Assembly (NCBI GenBank): GCA_037903355.1
Contig: JBAJFE010000014.1
Coordinates: forward strand, 992,001-1,056,000
Direction of reading: 5' to 3'
From: Trichuris trichiura
Lineage: Eukaryota; Nematoda; Enoplea; Trichinellida; Trichuridae
DNA: 64,000 nucleotides
Position numbers and translations under genes: made by a program. Under the pieces are notes generated by a model. It had not been told where the DNA came from. It worked only from the letters and a program-made list of their open reading frames with translations, and did not search any database. Shown here in pieces: positions 12,170 to 25,600 of this stretch (its first letter is position 1; every line of letters begins with the position of its first letter).

Positions 12170-14013
12170 ATGGAGCAAGTGAAGGTGCTTTACAACCAAC
12201 TGCTAGGCGAGTGGAACAAAGATAAAAAAGATTTTAATAAAATCCTTTCCGTTGTAGAAAATATTAAGGTACTTTCAACTCTTTTCCGTTTATTTTCCGT
12301 TCATATGGTTTCTTCAGAGCTGTTTCATCGACTTTAACTTCGTGCCAAGCGATTTGAAAGATCTAGAACTTGAAGATATGTTCTTAATGCAGCGTAAGTG
12401 TTCCTTTTCGTCTTCTATCCATCTAGAAATGTTTCATTTATAGAGCATGTACTTGAAATTGAAGGTTTGGTTAATATTGCTTGTCGGGACATTAAGGCAT
12501 TTCTGCGAACCGTGCTCGAGCTGAGGCATTACTACATGGACACTGAGTAAGCTTTTCTTACTCGTCGTGGAATAATAATGAAAAATTTCCGTCGTTTAGG
12601 TTTCAAAAACTCCATCCGCAAGTCAAAGAGTCACCGATGAAATATGAAATGATCGCTCTACACTTGATGTGTCTTTTGGCGAACAATGATAGCTTGAAAA
12701 TTCATCGAGTAGGTTTTCTTTTTTTAAGTTTCAAATTAACGTTTGTACCCGGGGTTAGCGAAGTTGCATTAGTACCTTTTGCCCCTAGTTCTTATTCGTT
12801 AGAACCTTGGTAACCGAACGCGATCCGTTACCCTTAAAATCTACTTCGCTGTTTAATTCGTAAGGAATTGCGGTTTCTTTACTAATGTTTTTCGTTTTGC
12901 CTCCCTAAAATTGCTTCGGCACGTAGGAACAGCAAACAGTTTCTATAGTATATATTTTTCACTCATGCTTACAGTTTCAAAGCATAATTGATTTACAGCA
13001 GTGCGATGTAAGCTTATGATAAAGAGTCCAATGTTTTTAACAATGTGGAATTAAGTATTTGCTAGCTTCTGATGACGCATCTGTTAAACGCTTTCTTTGG
13101 CAAAATCGCAAAGTTGGCCGTTGTACTTTTACAGGCAAACCTTAAGGTCGTCCTTATAATAGCTCAAATGAATAATGATATAATTACGTGCTGCTAATCA
13201 TGATTTTCAAAAATATGGTTTTTTATTTAGTTCAATCGTTTACGTCCGTGATTGTTCATCGTATATATATAGCTGAGATACTCACTCTTAGTGCCTGTAC
13301 ATTCCGATTTGAACTTCGTAGAAAGTGGGATCGTTAAGTTTCTTCGAGACCGTGTGAAACCATCCAGGACAGCATAAAATAACAAAACACGATCGAATCT
13401 TTTTTGATCTTTTAAGGAAATTGAACGTCTCCCGTTCGAAGTGGCGCTGAACAATCCTTTTATCAGTTTCGCCGTGAAATTGGAGGAGTGTCTAATGGTC
13501 GGTGCTTACAGTAAGGTACGTTGCGTAGCTCAAAATAACTGCAGTTGGCAAAGCGCTATTCTTGCAATAGTTTTTCATATCTGTGGCCAATCCTCCATCA
13601 CCGTATTGCGCATATTTTCTGGAAATTATGAACAAGACGATTAGGTATTTTTTCTCTGCTCTCCCTAAGGCTAAAATCGTTTAGTTGGAAAAATTTTCAG
13701 AGATCAAATAGCGGACGGAATTGAAAAGTCTTATAGCAGTTTAAAAGTCTCGGATGCCGCCGAGTTGCTTAACTTTAAAGGTCCGTCAGCGATAAAAGAT
13801 TTAAACGATTTCTTGGCGGAAGTAAGTGTGTTTTCCGTGGTGTTTGAATAGCTATTTTTTTCTTTCAACTTTCAGCGGTGGGAACGTACGCCCGACGGAA
13901 GTGGTTTCGTCTTTCAGCCTCAAAAAGTTCTCGAGCCCGACTACGTCGATGATTTGTCACAAATTGTACAACAACAGCTCTACTTTGCAAAACAGTTGGA
14001 AACGATCGTTTGA
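12170..14013 (+). CDS. PSMD8: 26S proteasome regulatory subunit Rpn12 / PSMD8
   Basis: PCI-domain subunit of the proteasome lid. Eight exons in consistent phase give about 272 residues, close to the conserved core of PSMD8: 12170-12268, 12318-12393, 12444-12546, 12600-12708, 13417-13515, 13571-13644, 13701-13821, 13876-14013. Landmarks: N-terminal LYNQLLGEWNKDKKDF; helical repeats with CRDIKAFLRTVLELRHYYMD; LERLP-like EIERLPF; NPFISFAVKLEECLMVGAYS; DQIADGIEKSYSSL; and C-terminal QIVQQQLYFAKQLETIV, matching the family's C-terminal EYARQLEMIV. The start ATG at 12170 gives the family N-terminus. The 708-bp fourth intron has no recognised insert. The assignment rests on remembered family similarity across every exon. 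Confidence 0.93.
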
Positions 14014-14117
14014 CAAATTACAGTTTCTGCGCGTTTACTAATTGTTTTGCTTTCGTATTTGTCATGACGCTTTTTCCGATGAATTTAAGCTGCAGTAATT
14101 CAAATCGAGTATGCAGG

Positions 14118-14123
14118 TTTATT
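14118..14123 (-). terminator. Poly(A) signal of the cysteine-rich gene
   Basis: AATAAA on the minus strand begins five bases after the TAA stop (14130-14128), a very short 3' untranslated region consistent with a compact genome. Confidence 0.55.
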
Positions 14124-14127
14124 ATTC

Positions 14128-17100
14128 TTACATATAGAAGAGATAGAGAAGCGCAGCACAAAGCAAGAGCAAAGAAAGGGACGAGTTAGGATGGCACCCA
14201 GCAAGAATGCAGTAAGGTAGATAAACGCGTGCTTGTCTCTGGGCTGCCTCTCGTACGTGCTGCCAGGCATCTTCTCCGCATTGTCCTTGAATCGGGTATC
14301 TTATGCAGCTGACGAATTCTTGTAGCGCCCTTTTTATTTAAAATAAACTCCTGTGCAATAGTTTACTTAGGCATTAGTGTTCTATTACCTGCAGGACGCT
14401 AAGTCGGGAGCATTGTAAAAGCCAGTATCCTGTGTTTGAGTCATCAGAACTTTAGCATCTTTGGCCATTCGATTTTCGCATTCAGTCACTTCGCCCATAG
14501 TGAGCACCCGGATCAAGCAGTCCCAGTTGTTCAGCATGCCTGGAAAGTAGAGCATTGAATGGAGTATTTGATCACTTTGTATGTTCTCACCATAGAAGCC
14601 GTCCAAGCAGGCAAAAGCTAAAGCTTCCGATGAAACTGCTAGCTCCCCTTTTATTGGTTCAACATACCAGCATTGCCTCTTATAAGGTAAAATGCATTGT
14701 TCAAAACGTCTATAAGCGCTGCAAGGACACAGGATTATCAGGCGCGTAAAATTTAAACTCATTTAATGTGTCGGCAGTACTTGCACATTTGAACAAAGTA
14801 TTCCTTCGAGGTGCGGCGCAAATGGTCCCATATCAGAGCTGTCGTAGTGGGCGTTTCCCCAAAAGCGCCTAACTGTTTGAGCTCTACCGCGCACTGACGG
14901 ATGTATTGTTGCTGTAGTGGAGTGCAAACGCCGTATATGCTTACGTCGAACTGAGCAGTAGATGTGCACCAAAGATATGCTGAAAAATGAAAAACTTCAT
15001 ACTTAAATTGTCAAGTAATTAACGACCCGTGGTAAAGCATTGTAACTTAGGACTGAATTGAAACCAGCAAGTGGCTTCTTCCTTGTATTTTGTTTACACA
15101 CTTTGTAAAGCGTGACGTCTGATTAGCCTACGGTGTATCCTTGTACTCTGCGGCAGAAATTTTTAAGTTACCGTATATCACGGCATATAAGAACTCCCCT
15201 TACCTTAGTTTCCTGTCAGTGTTAATCTTCCATCCAATTGAAACTGTCTTGCCTCAACTTCAACGCGAAAACTGACCAATTAGAATTGACCTAGACTAGA
15301 GCAATCAGCTTCGTCGTAAGTAAGCCAATTATTACCACCCTTTACTTAGGTAGGGGGAGTTCTTATACGCCGTGAGATAGGTAGTTTTGCAACAGATCAC
15401 TGTCATTGACTCCCTAACAGACTTATTCAAGAACATCTGATTATTTCGAGTAAATAAAGTACTGAAGGATTCACAAGAATGCTGTCAGCAAAAAAGGCGT
15501 TAAACAAGCATCGTTCATTTTATTGAGAGTTGTATGCAGACGTAGATTCCAATAAAATTCTAATGACGCTGATTAGGTCCTTTAGTTTCGATTATACAGT
15601 AAAACCTCCCTAATCTAGCCTCCATAATCGGAATCCCGCTCTAATTTGAACTCGCGGATTAGAACAATAGAACGACAGTATACATTAAAGATAATTAGGC
15701 TAGTTATGCGAAACGGGTAGTCACTTGGCGGCAGCGGCTATAAGGGCAGTAAACAACCTGCCAACGGCCCCTTCGCTATACGTTAACATAGGCGCACACG
15801 GTTTTGCCGAACCGATCTCAACCAATAAGTTGATTGCAGCAAAGCACCTCGTGACATAGGCTTCCCGAAATAAACAGAACTGTGGATCAAAGAACTGGTG
15901 TTTTTCGGTCGCATAAAACTACAATCTGTTCACATATAACGCAATGATCGGCCGCTAACTCAATTTATTTTCGAGCCAGCAACCAGCCGACAACTGCGAA
16001 TACAGAAAAATAAGTTCACGGGAACTATATCCCACGTTGCTTCAGGGTACACACACGTGCACGCCATATAAGAAAATGGTTTCCGTTGGTCAATCGTTTT
16101 TCTTAACCAGATGGATTTCGCTGCCCTCGTTAAGCTATTCACTGTTTGCAGAGACTGACATCGCGCTGTAGATGCCAGGAACCTACATCTGAAATTGCGT
16201 TACCTGCTTTTCTGTGACTTACTGTAAGCCTCCTCCATAATCCGAACTATCCCCCGCCCGGATGCGTTCGGATTAGGGAGGTTTTATTCTACTAGAAATA
16301 GGGGGTGCTTTTAAATGTTTGCTATACAGGCAGCAGCATAGCAGCACCATGTGTAGCTCTTTTTAACAATCGAAATGCACTGACTTTCAAATGTACTCAG
16401 TCCGTTGTTGTTCTATGGCACTTCTTTCCTCAAGTATCATGTTCGCAAAACGTTGAGCGTGAGCGGCAGAGTAACGAAAACTGCAAGTTGGAGTCCAGTT
16501 CGTGAACCTAACAAACATCCCGCGCAATAGCATTGACAGAATTCTTTCCCTTGTCATCGAAAGTTACCGTTGCTACTCCTAACCACATGAAAGTGCTTGA
16601 CCTGATCAATGTTTCCTAAAACAGCCAAGATCTCTCCTCAAATTCCTACTATTTCAGGGGGATAGATATTCATGCTACCAATTTCCAAGCAGACGCAAGA
16701 TGTTATGGGTATGCACATTTAGAGGCACGCTTCAGCAGTTGTAGCTTTGTTGAATATATTCAAAGCTTAAATCATTCTTCGTACATGGATTTCCACTTTT
16801 CATTAATACATTAAAAGTGCGTACAGCAGCACAGCGCTTATCATAATGTTATAATCTGTGTTTAGCGCGACATGCAGCTTTTTCACTGTAGAAGTAAACA
16901 TTTTGTAAAGTCATGACTCCGCCAGCTGCGGTAGCTAGTCGTTTGCGTCATGGTCGTCCAGCTTTTCAGGTCATATATGGGCACATACGGAAAGGAATGT
17001 TGTGATCCAACTGTTATTTGGCACAAATTCCTCATTAAACGAATGCCAGCTCACATGCAGAGCACTTAAACGCGCCGAGTACAATGGTTCCGATGAAACG

Positions 17101-17575
17101 CCCTTAATTTGAAACGATTCGCTTATCATTGTCACCAGCTCTTCATACCGTCCACCTACGCAAAATGGTTTAAGCGAAAGCGGAAAGCAAGTTTGCCCTG
17201 CATGGATAACTGGTATAGTGGGCCATTTGTAAACAACTACGTTTCCGAGTCGCCTCAAATGAGTCACTCCAACTGCGTGGACCTTGTTATGAATTATGAG
17301 TCACAGTTACTTCAGTCAGGAAACAACCGTATGCTCTGTGATTGTGCATTTTGATACGTTAGACATTTGAAATGGAGTTTGAAGAAAATATACACTTGAC
17401 ATTTTCAATCAAATCTTCATAACAAACGAGTATTCTAACGACTTGGAGAAACAGACAGCGCTACACAAACTTCCTAGATTAGCAAAGCGAAGTGACAGCG
17501 ATTTGCATACGAAAAAAATCTAAATGAATATTGTAGAAGAGGTAACTTACCAAATAAAAGCAGTGAGTATATCAT
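14128..17575 (-). CDS. Secreted cysteine-rich protein with C-terminal hydrophobic tail (possible GPI anchor)
   Basis: Four exons in matching phase: 17575-17551, 14979-14781, 14718-14389, 14299-14128, about 242 residues. It begins MIYSLLLFAYLWCTSTA, a clean signal peptide whose core crosses the 2.57-kb first intron; cleavage after CTSTA would expose QFDVSIYG. The mature part has about a dozen cysteines spaced through short helices (GVCTPLQQQYIRQCAVEL, CWYVEPIKGEL, CLDGFY, CLIRVLTMGEVTEC, CGEDAW, YCILAGCHPN). It ends SSLSLLLLCAALLYLFYM, a hydrophobic stretch at the very C-terminus preceded by small residues, the pattern of a GPI-attachment signal, though a short membrane anchor is also possible. 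I do not recognise the family; spacing is reminiscent of nematode secreted DUF19/CPG4-like proteins, which is only an inference. It is convergent with PSMD8, with stops 115 bp apart. Confidence 0.72.
15172..15379. mobile_element. MITE, about 208 bp, with imperfect terminal inverted repeats
   Basis: The left end reads TATATCACGGCATATAAGAA followed by CTCCCCTTACC. The right end, read as its reverse complement, is TATCTCACGGCGTATAAGAA followed by CTCCCCCTACC. The interior is non-coding. It lies in the first intron of the cysteine-rich gene. The superfamily is not clear. Confidence 0.78.
15595..16291. mobile_element. Tigger/pogo-like MITE, about 0.7 kb
   Basis: Left terminus TACAGTAAAACCTCCCTAAT then CTAGCCTCCATAATCGG. 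Right terminus, reverse-complemented, TAGAATAAAACCTCCCTAAT then CCGAACGCATCC, with CTCCATAATCCGAACT also nearby. CAGTAAAACCTCC-type ends next to TA are typical of pogo/Tigger-derived MITEs. No transposase is visible inside. It is in the same intron as the 15172 MITE. Confidence 0.75.
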
Positions 17576-20500
17576 CTGGAAAGTGTTTGTTGAACCACGC
17601 CCGTTTTAATTAACTTTTGTTTATGCATTCACGAAGGAGTCGTGATCGGACCTCTTGCGAGAGTGACACTGAGCGTCGTGCAAAAATGGTTACGCAGCAA
17701 AACCGTTTGGGCTGAAACTGGTTCTATGGTGGATTGTCCAAATTATGAATAGGCATTGCAGAATGACGCGCACTCCGAGTGAGCAAACGCTTCGCTGACT
17801 ATACGTTTCATCGTTTTCCCTTGAGAACGCTGCTCGTACACGATGGTCGTCAATGCGACATGGGCTGCCAAGTTTTTCAGTGAATTGTACATTATAATCC
17901 AATCCCAAATTTGACCCATCCTAGTTTTCTTCCAGCTGAATAGGGCACCAGCGCATTTAGCCTATGCAACTTCAAATTTTGGCTTCTGATAGGTGCAACG
18001 TTGATGAGACAAGTAGTGCAGCAATACGCTCTGCGTATCTAACCAGATTAGCGTTCAATAGGCGTCAGTCTCCAAATACGTGTTCGCTAGATATCGATTT
18101 AAATACGAAAAACAAAGTTGTCCACCTTTCCTGAAAAAATTTCCCGACTACAAGTAATTTCTAAAGATTCTTCAAATCTGAATCTTTTGTTCGTACAGAG
18201 TAAAGGCTGCTTGAGATAGCTGAGCTGGTACAGTAGGCTGCTGCATTCAATAAAGCGGACGAAGATGAACTGAGACGATTTGAATTATATGACGAAGAAT
18301 TACTTAATTCTGGCGAACACTTGCTTTCATGAACGCTAACAGTCGAACATTTATCTGAAGCTTTCTAACAGTTCGAGTGTTCACTGTTTTCACTAAAAAA
18401 CATCTGAAAAGAGAGGGAGAAATGTTGAGAAATGATTAATGCGGCAACCAATGCACGCTGTTGGTCATAATTATGCAAACATGCTTAATAGGAAACATTG
18501 AACAGCTTTTTAAACCAGAAGTAGTCAAAATGCCAGAGCAAGCGCAGAGCCTGATACGACCATCGTCCCTCACTGACTGACTAAAAATTAAATAAATTAT
18601 TTTATCTGTTTTTTTAATCTTCTCATATTGAATTTATAGCGCATGTTTGTTTCAATCGTTGATAATAGAAGCACTTTTTGTCCTTCCTCAGTTTATTGTC
18701 GTTTACAGGACCAGAAACCTGCCAAAGCGGGACAAGGCTAGTCGAAATAACCGCATGGCTGCTTTTTTGCCAGCTTTTTTAAATTTCATTTTACTTTGTT
18801 TATTGTAAACTTCATTTCGCAGTCGGACATCGTAGATGTAAACCCAACCAGTAGTAGTAGTAAACTGTTACTGTTGCAGCATCAGTCGGTTGCAAACCTT
18901 GTTCAGCGCATTTAGACTTACTGATGACAAAGACCACTTAAAGTAATGGGAAAAAAAACTAATTTTTCCAGTTTGCTATTAGTGATTTTGGCTTAGAGGA
19001 CTTTGAAACAAAGTGCACTCCTTTACGCCGGAATAGTTTCATTAATCCATACTATCAAATAATGTAACAAATTACTGGGTAAAATCTTGATGTTTTGAAG
19101 CGACGGTTACTTGAAATTGTAATTTGCTAGGGAGAAAGAGTTGACGATACACACAGTGCCTGAAGATCAGATAGATAGCATTCGTACAATCAGACTATTG
19201 TTGAAACAAAGGTACAACTGCTTTCTCGAGTAAGCTAACTTTTAAAGCGATTAGCGTCTTGAAAAACCGGCTAAATTATTACCAACTCACCACCTTCAAG
19301 ATACCAGCTGTACTTGTCGTTTTTAAAAGTTTTGAAACATGATTTCTGTGTATAATAATACGGTCAAAGTTGATGGAATTCGTTTTGCTAAACTTGTCTT
19401 TCCGCAAAACCTTTCGTTCCACCGCGTGACCATTTGCCTGGATGGATTAAAATTAAGAATAGGCAGAATGAAAAAACTTTATTACGGATCGGTTTCCGTT
19501 TATGTATATAAAAGAGACTTACGGAGTCTTTTTTATATATACATAAACGGGAACCGATCCGTAATAAAGTTTTTTCATTATGAAAATATATGGTCCCGTA
19601 CCAAGTCACCACGTTTTCAGAATAGGCAGAATCAAAAATGGTCCAAAAGCTGAACAGGTTGAAGTTCCTAATGGATGATAAAGAATAAATGGGTAGAAAT
19701 CCCTTATGAGTCGAACTGCTCAATGTGCGGAAAGGTGGGCTTGTTTCCAAGTTAGATCAGTGGTAGAAAATACTGGGCAGAATAATACCCTGAATGGGTC
19801 CGAAACGGGTTATAAGCAGTTTTGTGTTTGTACCGCTTGACAATGGATATATCTCAAATACGGAGATGTTCCTGAATTGGCATATCACTGTTTTTGAATT
19901 GCTGTAGAGCAGTTCTGAAGCATCGTTAATTGATTTTGCTTCTTCTCATTTATTTTTCAGGACAATACCCTTGACGAATGCTCAGTTATTTTGTTGCAAG
20001 AATCAAGTCGTGCTGCACCCATATTAAGTACGAATTCATGCTGTTCTAACTCTGTTTACTTGTGACTGCCGTGCATTCTTCCTTTTATTTTGCTATTATA
20101 GTTAAGCACATTGCTCCGCTTTAAAAAATTTCCAGCCACATACATAAGCACGTCGCGTATTAACTAGACTGAGCAGATCATGTACCCGAAAACTTTAGCG
20201 AGACTACAGTAACCCATTTGAAATTTACCGCCGCAGAACGATTACCAGTGACGACGAAACTTATTACCAAAAAAAATCACAGCCGTCATGGAAGACGAAG
20301 ATGCGTAAACGAAAACAATTTTCGAATTAACTTAAGGCAGAAGCAGAGGGAAAGAAACTGCACTAGTAACAACAGCGTTCAATATAAAACTAACAGATGC
20401 TTTTAAAAAAACAATACAAGTTTATATTTGTGGTAAGTGGATTAATTAAATGTTGAATAATAATGTGGAGCTATTCTTTGAGGAACATAATGCAGTGAGT

Positions 20501-21102
20501 CCAACTTGTACAAAAGTGGCAGTTAAGGGCAGCAGTCATAAGCAACAAACAAAAAAACTCACATTCACATTTCGCATAAAGCAATCGGAGGCAACTGACT
20601 TTGGGCAGAGCTAATGCTACTTGTTGCAAAGCAATGAAAGGCAGAAGGAAATTCAACAGATCAAGTAAGTGATTAGCAGCTTCAGATCATCGGATTATAC
20701 ATGTGCAAACTCTATGTAAAGTTTCTACAGAAAACAAACCTATCTTGTAAAAACTTGAATGGGGCATGAAGACAAATTCTTTACATCTTTTTGTCAATCT
20801 CTAATTCCTCTCATCAACGAAAACTGAGCGTTTAATTAAAAGGTCCGCCGCACTCAGTGCTCTTCCATACGCAAGTTACATAACGAACCAACTCTACTAC
20901 TGAGGCACTATTTAATAGGCAGAGGAAAGTCCGTTTTCTTTGCGCCTAACAATATAAAAATGCCCGCATGCATCAACCGAACTTGCAAGGGATCAAACAT
21001 TGCCAAATGTCAGTGTTTAGCAATATTTGACCCCTATGCGTAAATGAAATATTTTAAGTATTATTCAGCCTACTGCTCTCCATTTCCGCATATATCCGCG
21101 CA
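17576..21102. other. Gene-poor interval with one hairpin insertion
   Basis: Apart from the hairpin element at 19470-19618, no coding exon, RNA gene or other mobile element could be supported here. Short open frames have no similarity that I recognise. Confidence 0.55.
19470..19618. mobile_element. Hairpin (foldback) element, PLE-related, 14-bp target duplication
   Basis: A near-perfect palindrome (19470-19577; arms of about 52 bp around the loop TACG) starts GAAAAAACTTTATTACGG, the same outer sequence as the arms of the Penelope-like element. It is followed only on the right by a tail of about 41 nt containing GGTCCCGTACCAAG. The direct repeat AGAATAGGCAGAAT flanks the unit at 19456-19469 and 19619-19632. 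Confidence 0.9.
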
Positions 21103-21944
21103 TTAGCAGTCCTGCTGTACAGGTCCGCTCATCATCTGTTCCTGTTCTTCTTCTGCAGCCTTGTGCATACTTTCTAGATAGGTGATGTTTAAAAGTACAA
21201 ATCGTATAACGTACCCAACTTACCATTCTCTTGTGCTTTGGAGGTTCCGTCTTCATTGCGAACTTTTACCGGGTTGGAAAAATTGCTATTCAACAGATCT
21301 TCAAGTTCAGCCAACATATTTTCTTGGTGTTTCAGAAATTCGGCATCAGTTTTAATCTTTTCAACGCTTCTGTCAAGTTCATCAACTACAGCGAAACCTT
21401 TTCCTGACATTGGAGACCAGTTAACCTTAATTTTAGCACTCAGCGAAGCATTCATAACTTCCGAAGCGGATGAAGGACGCTGATGGGTTCCTCCTTTATG
21501 CTGTCGCCTTTTTCGCACGCACGGATGTATGGTGCTGACTTGAACCCTTTCGCAAGCCTTAGTAATTATATTCTCTCGTCCTTTGCTGGAGGTGACCTCT
21601 CGCGCTAGCAACGAGTCAAGCGATACCTGTGCCGCTTTGACATTTAGCTCGAGCTTTTCGAGCACAGATCGATCTTGAGGCTGTGCAGCAGGGTCCAACA
21701 GGGCAACGCTAACGAAATGGACATCGAAAGGGTCAATGACGCCGGACAAAGGCATAACTTCAAACACCGCTTGGCCCGATTGTGTAAAGCAAAAACTGAC
21801 CGGCACAGTTGTCAAGTTTCTTAGATAAACCATGCCGGCATGTTTTAACTTACATTTGCGCACTACGCTCACGGTTAGAAACTTCAGATTTACAACTTCC
21901 TCCTGAGAATCAGTCTCTTCATAGCAAGTAGCGTCGGAGGCCAT
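21103..21944 (-). CDS. MSP/ASH-like immunoglobulin-fold protein
   Basis: Two exons, 21944-21224 and 21173-21103, joined in phase across a 50-bp intron, about 263 residues. Residues about 20-100 read as an MSP- or ASH-type beta sandwich: KLKHAGMVYLRNLTTVPVSF, then QAVFEVMPLSGVIDPFDVHF. The rest is charged and mostly helical, with a short coiled-coil-like stretch FLKHQENMLAELEDLL and an acidic tail EEEQEQMMSG. Such domains occur in sperm, centrosomal and membrane-contact proteins, but no specific orthologue is recognised. The ATG at 21944 is the first in frame. The neighbour upstream on the same strand is SLC30A9, whose stop is 744 bp away. Confidence 0.72.
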
Positions 21945-22687
21945 GACAACACGTCACGTACATAAATGCAAATGAGCCATGTTCACCTGTCGGCAATTAT
22001 GTAAGTTTAATGTTCTATAAAAAGGCACACTTTACAATGCTGCTTAAAACTACTTTGTTTGGTAGCTGTATTATGCTGCGCTCGTAATTGAAGAAGAATA
22101 CAAACACTGATTAAGGAGACTGTAACTGGCTTACCGAGCAGTCTTGTAAAACAGGGTGACTTGCTAACGTAGTTATAGTCTCTTTAGTCACTTTTTAGCA
22201 GAGAAAACTAAAGCCAGAATTTCCTTCCTTAGCAATGCCTACCCATAACTTCTTGGCTGTATATAAGATTTAAATGTCGGTGGAATGAAGAAACAGCGTC
22301 GTAAGTTATCTGACAGGCAGTTGACTAGCTGACGAAGTATATTATACAGCAAAAAAACATTGACTTTTCACAACGCTACAGCGTAAGCAGCGCTGAACCT
22401 GAAGGCGCGTGAAATAACCGCATGATGCTCACTACTTCACCTGAAATAAAGGCATTAACGGTAGCGCGCGGGAACGACAACCACTTGTTTGTAGAACTCT
22501 TTTCCGGGAGCAATTTACAAGTTAGACTGGTTGCGAGTTCGCGCGAGAACCAACACCCTGCTAAGTCGAAATCGCAGTCAGTCAGGCCATTCATAAGGCA
22601 TATTTTGAATGAGCTAGCGAACAATGCTCACAACACCTCAAGGTCGACATGTCTGATATTAGGAAACCGTTTCTAAAATCATTCTTC

Positions 22688-25600
22688 TTAATTCAATTGA
22701 TGATTAACAGAATTCGTGGGCCGTACTACCTTAAGCTCCTGTTCGATTCTATCGATTTCGGCGCCTAGACGATCAACAACTTGTTCACCATGAGTGAGCA
22801 TGAAGTTCTCCAGCTCATCCTCGGTACTTATGCTTTGTACAGCCTGGAGCAATTTGTTCAGCTCCAATGTTTCCACATACGCCCTGGCGATGTTGCGCCC
22901 ATTGAAATCTATCTCGGCCTTGAAACGCACCTTTTCGGCACCCATCTCGGTTGCTTTGATGTCCTGTATAGAGCTGAACGAGCAAGAGTTCCAATGTGTA
23001 AGGTTACTCAGGTCACTCACCGAATCATCACGTCTTGCTCAAGTCCCTGAACAATATCCAGAATTTCCCTTTCGGGGATGGATCTATTAACGCAAACTTT
23101 ATTAGCGAAAAGAGGGCGTAAGGGAAAACAATTTTTCTAAACCGACCGGCCAACCAAATGGTTCGCATTTGCCTTAATGATCAAACTTGCGACTGCGCCA
23201 AGAAGACCACCGATCATGAGTGATCCAAAAGCGTCCGGCATGCTGGATTGGAACTTCACTGACAAAGCCATGCATCCGGCGGCAATTCCCAAGCCTACAA
23301 CTGCCGCGAGATCTTCCAGAAAGACAACGCTCAAGGACGGATCTTCGCTATTCAACACTAAAGATAAAACATTTTTTCTAGCGAAAACACTGACGAGTCA
23401 TCATTTACCGTAACGCATAAAGTTAACTTGTTCCAACGCCGCCTTCTTGCTAAGCTCTCTCCATGCCATTATAAATGTAGCTTAAACTATGCCTCTTCAA
23501 ATTCCTACATTGAATATGCTCAAGCGATCTTACCCCCTTCGGTAAGTAAGGAAATGCCAAGAAGTGGGACAGCCTGGCAAAGAGCCAACTTGAACAAGGA
23601 GCGTATCGTAAGCAACTTCGGTTACCCATTGCAAGTTTTCCAATTCTTGAGGCTGAACAATGCCCTGTACGCCGTGATAAACCGACAAGCCCGTCCCAAA
23701 GCAAAATATGCCCACTCCGCTTATCAAAGAAGCTACGTAGCGAGCATTTGAATAACCATAGCTGTTTTGAACATGCAAATTACTTCAGGTGGTGTCAATG
23801 CGGCAGAAACTTACGGATGCATCCTGTCCGGCTGACGAACGCTCTGATATATGCCAAAAGCCAAAACTACCTGCAACATAGAGCCGGTTTGCTTGGCTGC
23901 CAATGTAAAACAACGCACCTGATTGACGGTATCCGCTAGCGAGTGGATTCCTTCGGCGAAGAGACTATGCGAACCGGTGTGCAACCATAAAAAGAATTTC
24001 AGCGACGTATTCACCGCGTTAACAGTGACAGCGGTCAGCACAACTCGACTTGAACCTAAAAGGCTAGCTCGCGGTTCAGGAGGGGCCTTTCGTTCCGCGC
24101 TCTGGAAATGGGGCACTCTGGACGGGTCGACGCCCAAGCGATAGCTGATCAGTTTGGCGCCGCTCAACGTCCGCTGAGCCATTTGACGCTTGTTCAATGC
24201 TTCCAAACTGCCGTGTACCCGAATCGCCAATGCCTTGACATCCGATTCGAGATACATAACGCAAGGTGGCTCACCAATATACGGGCTTCGGCGAACCTAA
24301 ACAGTTTACGTAAGATAAAACTGCCTATAGACGACAAGAGGAATATTTCTGATGAATACAACAAAGTGCATTTAAAACGGAAACAGAAATCGTCAAGTTT
24401 TATGAATATACAGGTGGCCCTAGTTATACGCGAACTTTTTATCCGCGAGATTCTATACAACGCGATTCGTCCGGCGTGAAATAGTGATGCCATCTTTTTT
24501 GCAAAAACGCGCATCGCTGGCTAGCATTATAATTGCAGCAATGTCGTTGCCTGCTTGAGCAACAGCGTGATCGTCTTCCCGGGCGCGAAAGACTTTTTCT
24601 TCCTACAATGCTCTCTAACCGTACACAGTGCTAATGAAGGCTTGTCATTTTTCTGATTGTTCGTTATTGCTTCGTGCGCGTTGTTGATTTCATTCCCCGT
24701 GTGCAAACATCAGTTTCCCTTTAGCCTGGTGAGTCTGAACTTTCGCGTCGTTTAACTGGTGTCGCATAGGAGGATGGCTGACAGAAGGCAACTAAGTGAA
24801 CAGAGCGGTTCCTCTAGGGCTAAGAAACAACGTAGCGTCCTTACTCTTCATGAGAAAGTAGAAGTCCTAGATCTTTTGAAAAGCGGATTGTCATTTACCG
24901 AAGTGGGCCGCAGGATTGGAAAGAATGAATCCACCATTCGTACGATAAAACAGAAGGAAGTTGACATTCGAGCAAGCGTGCATCCCGACCCTTCACTGGC
25001 GAAAAGAGCTGTTGTAGTTCGCAACAAAGTCCTCGTGAAAGCCGAAAAAGCGCTAAGCATTTGGATAGAGGACATGTCGCAGAAGAATGTCCCTGTCGAC
25101 GGGAAAGTTATTCGGAAAAAAGCGCTGAGCTTATACGAGCACTTCTCTGGCGTGGTTGCAGAGAACGAGAGAAAAAGGTTTACTGCTAGCAAAGGATGGC
25201 TGGCAAAATACGTGAAACGCTTCAACCTAAAGAACTTAAAAATTACTGGGGAAACGGCATCGGCTGATTTCGTAGCTGCCTCGACGTTCCCGAAGGAATT
25301 TAAAGAGTTGGTGGACTAAAAAGGTTATCTCCCAGAACAAATCTTCAATTGTGACGAGACAGCATTATTCTGGAAGCAAATGCCAAAGCGCAAAGCAAGC
25401 TCCAGGATTCAAGCCACTGAAAGATCGACTCACTCTTGTGCTCTGTGGCAACGCTGCAGGGCACGTGACTAAGCCTGGCGTTATCTACCGGACTCGTAAC
25501 CCTCGGCCGCTCAGAAAGAAGAACCTGGACTGCCTACCGGTTTTCTGGCAGCACAACAAGAAAGCGTGGATGACGGTTACCCTCCTTACGGAGTGGTTTA

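Noticed and set aside
16971..17267. Minus-strand open frame of about 100 codons starting at GTG, with protein-like composition
   Set aside because: It lies in the first intron of the cysteine-rich gene on the same strand, but including it is not needed for phase. The frame starts at a non-ATG codon and I recognise no family. It may be a transposon remnant.
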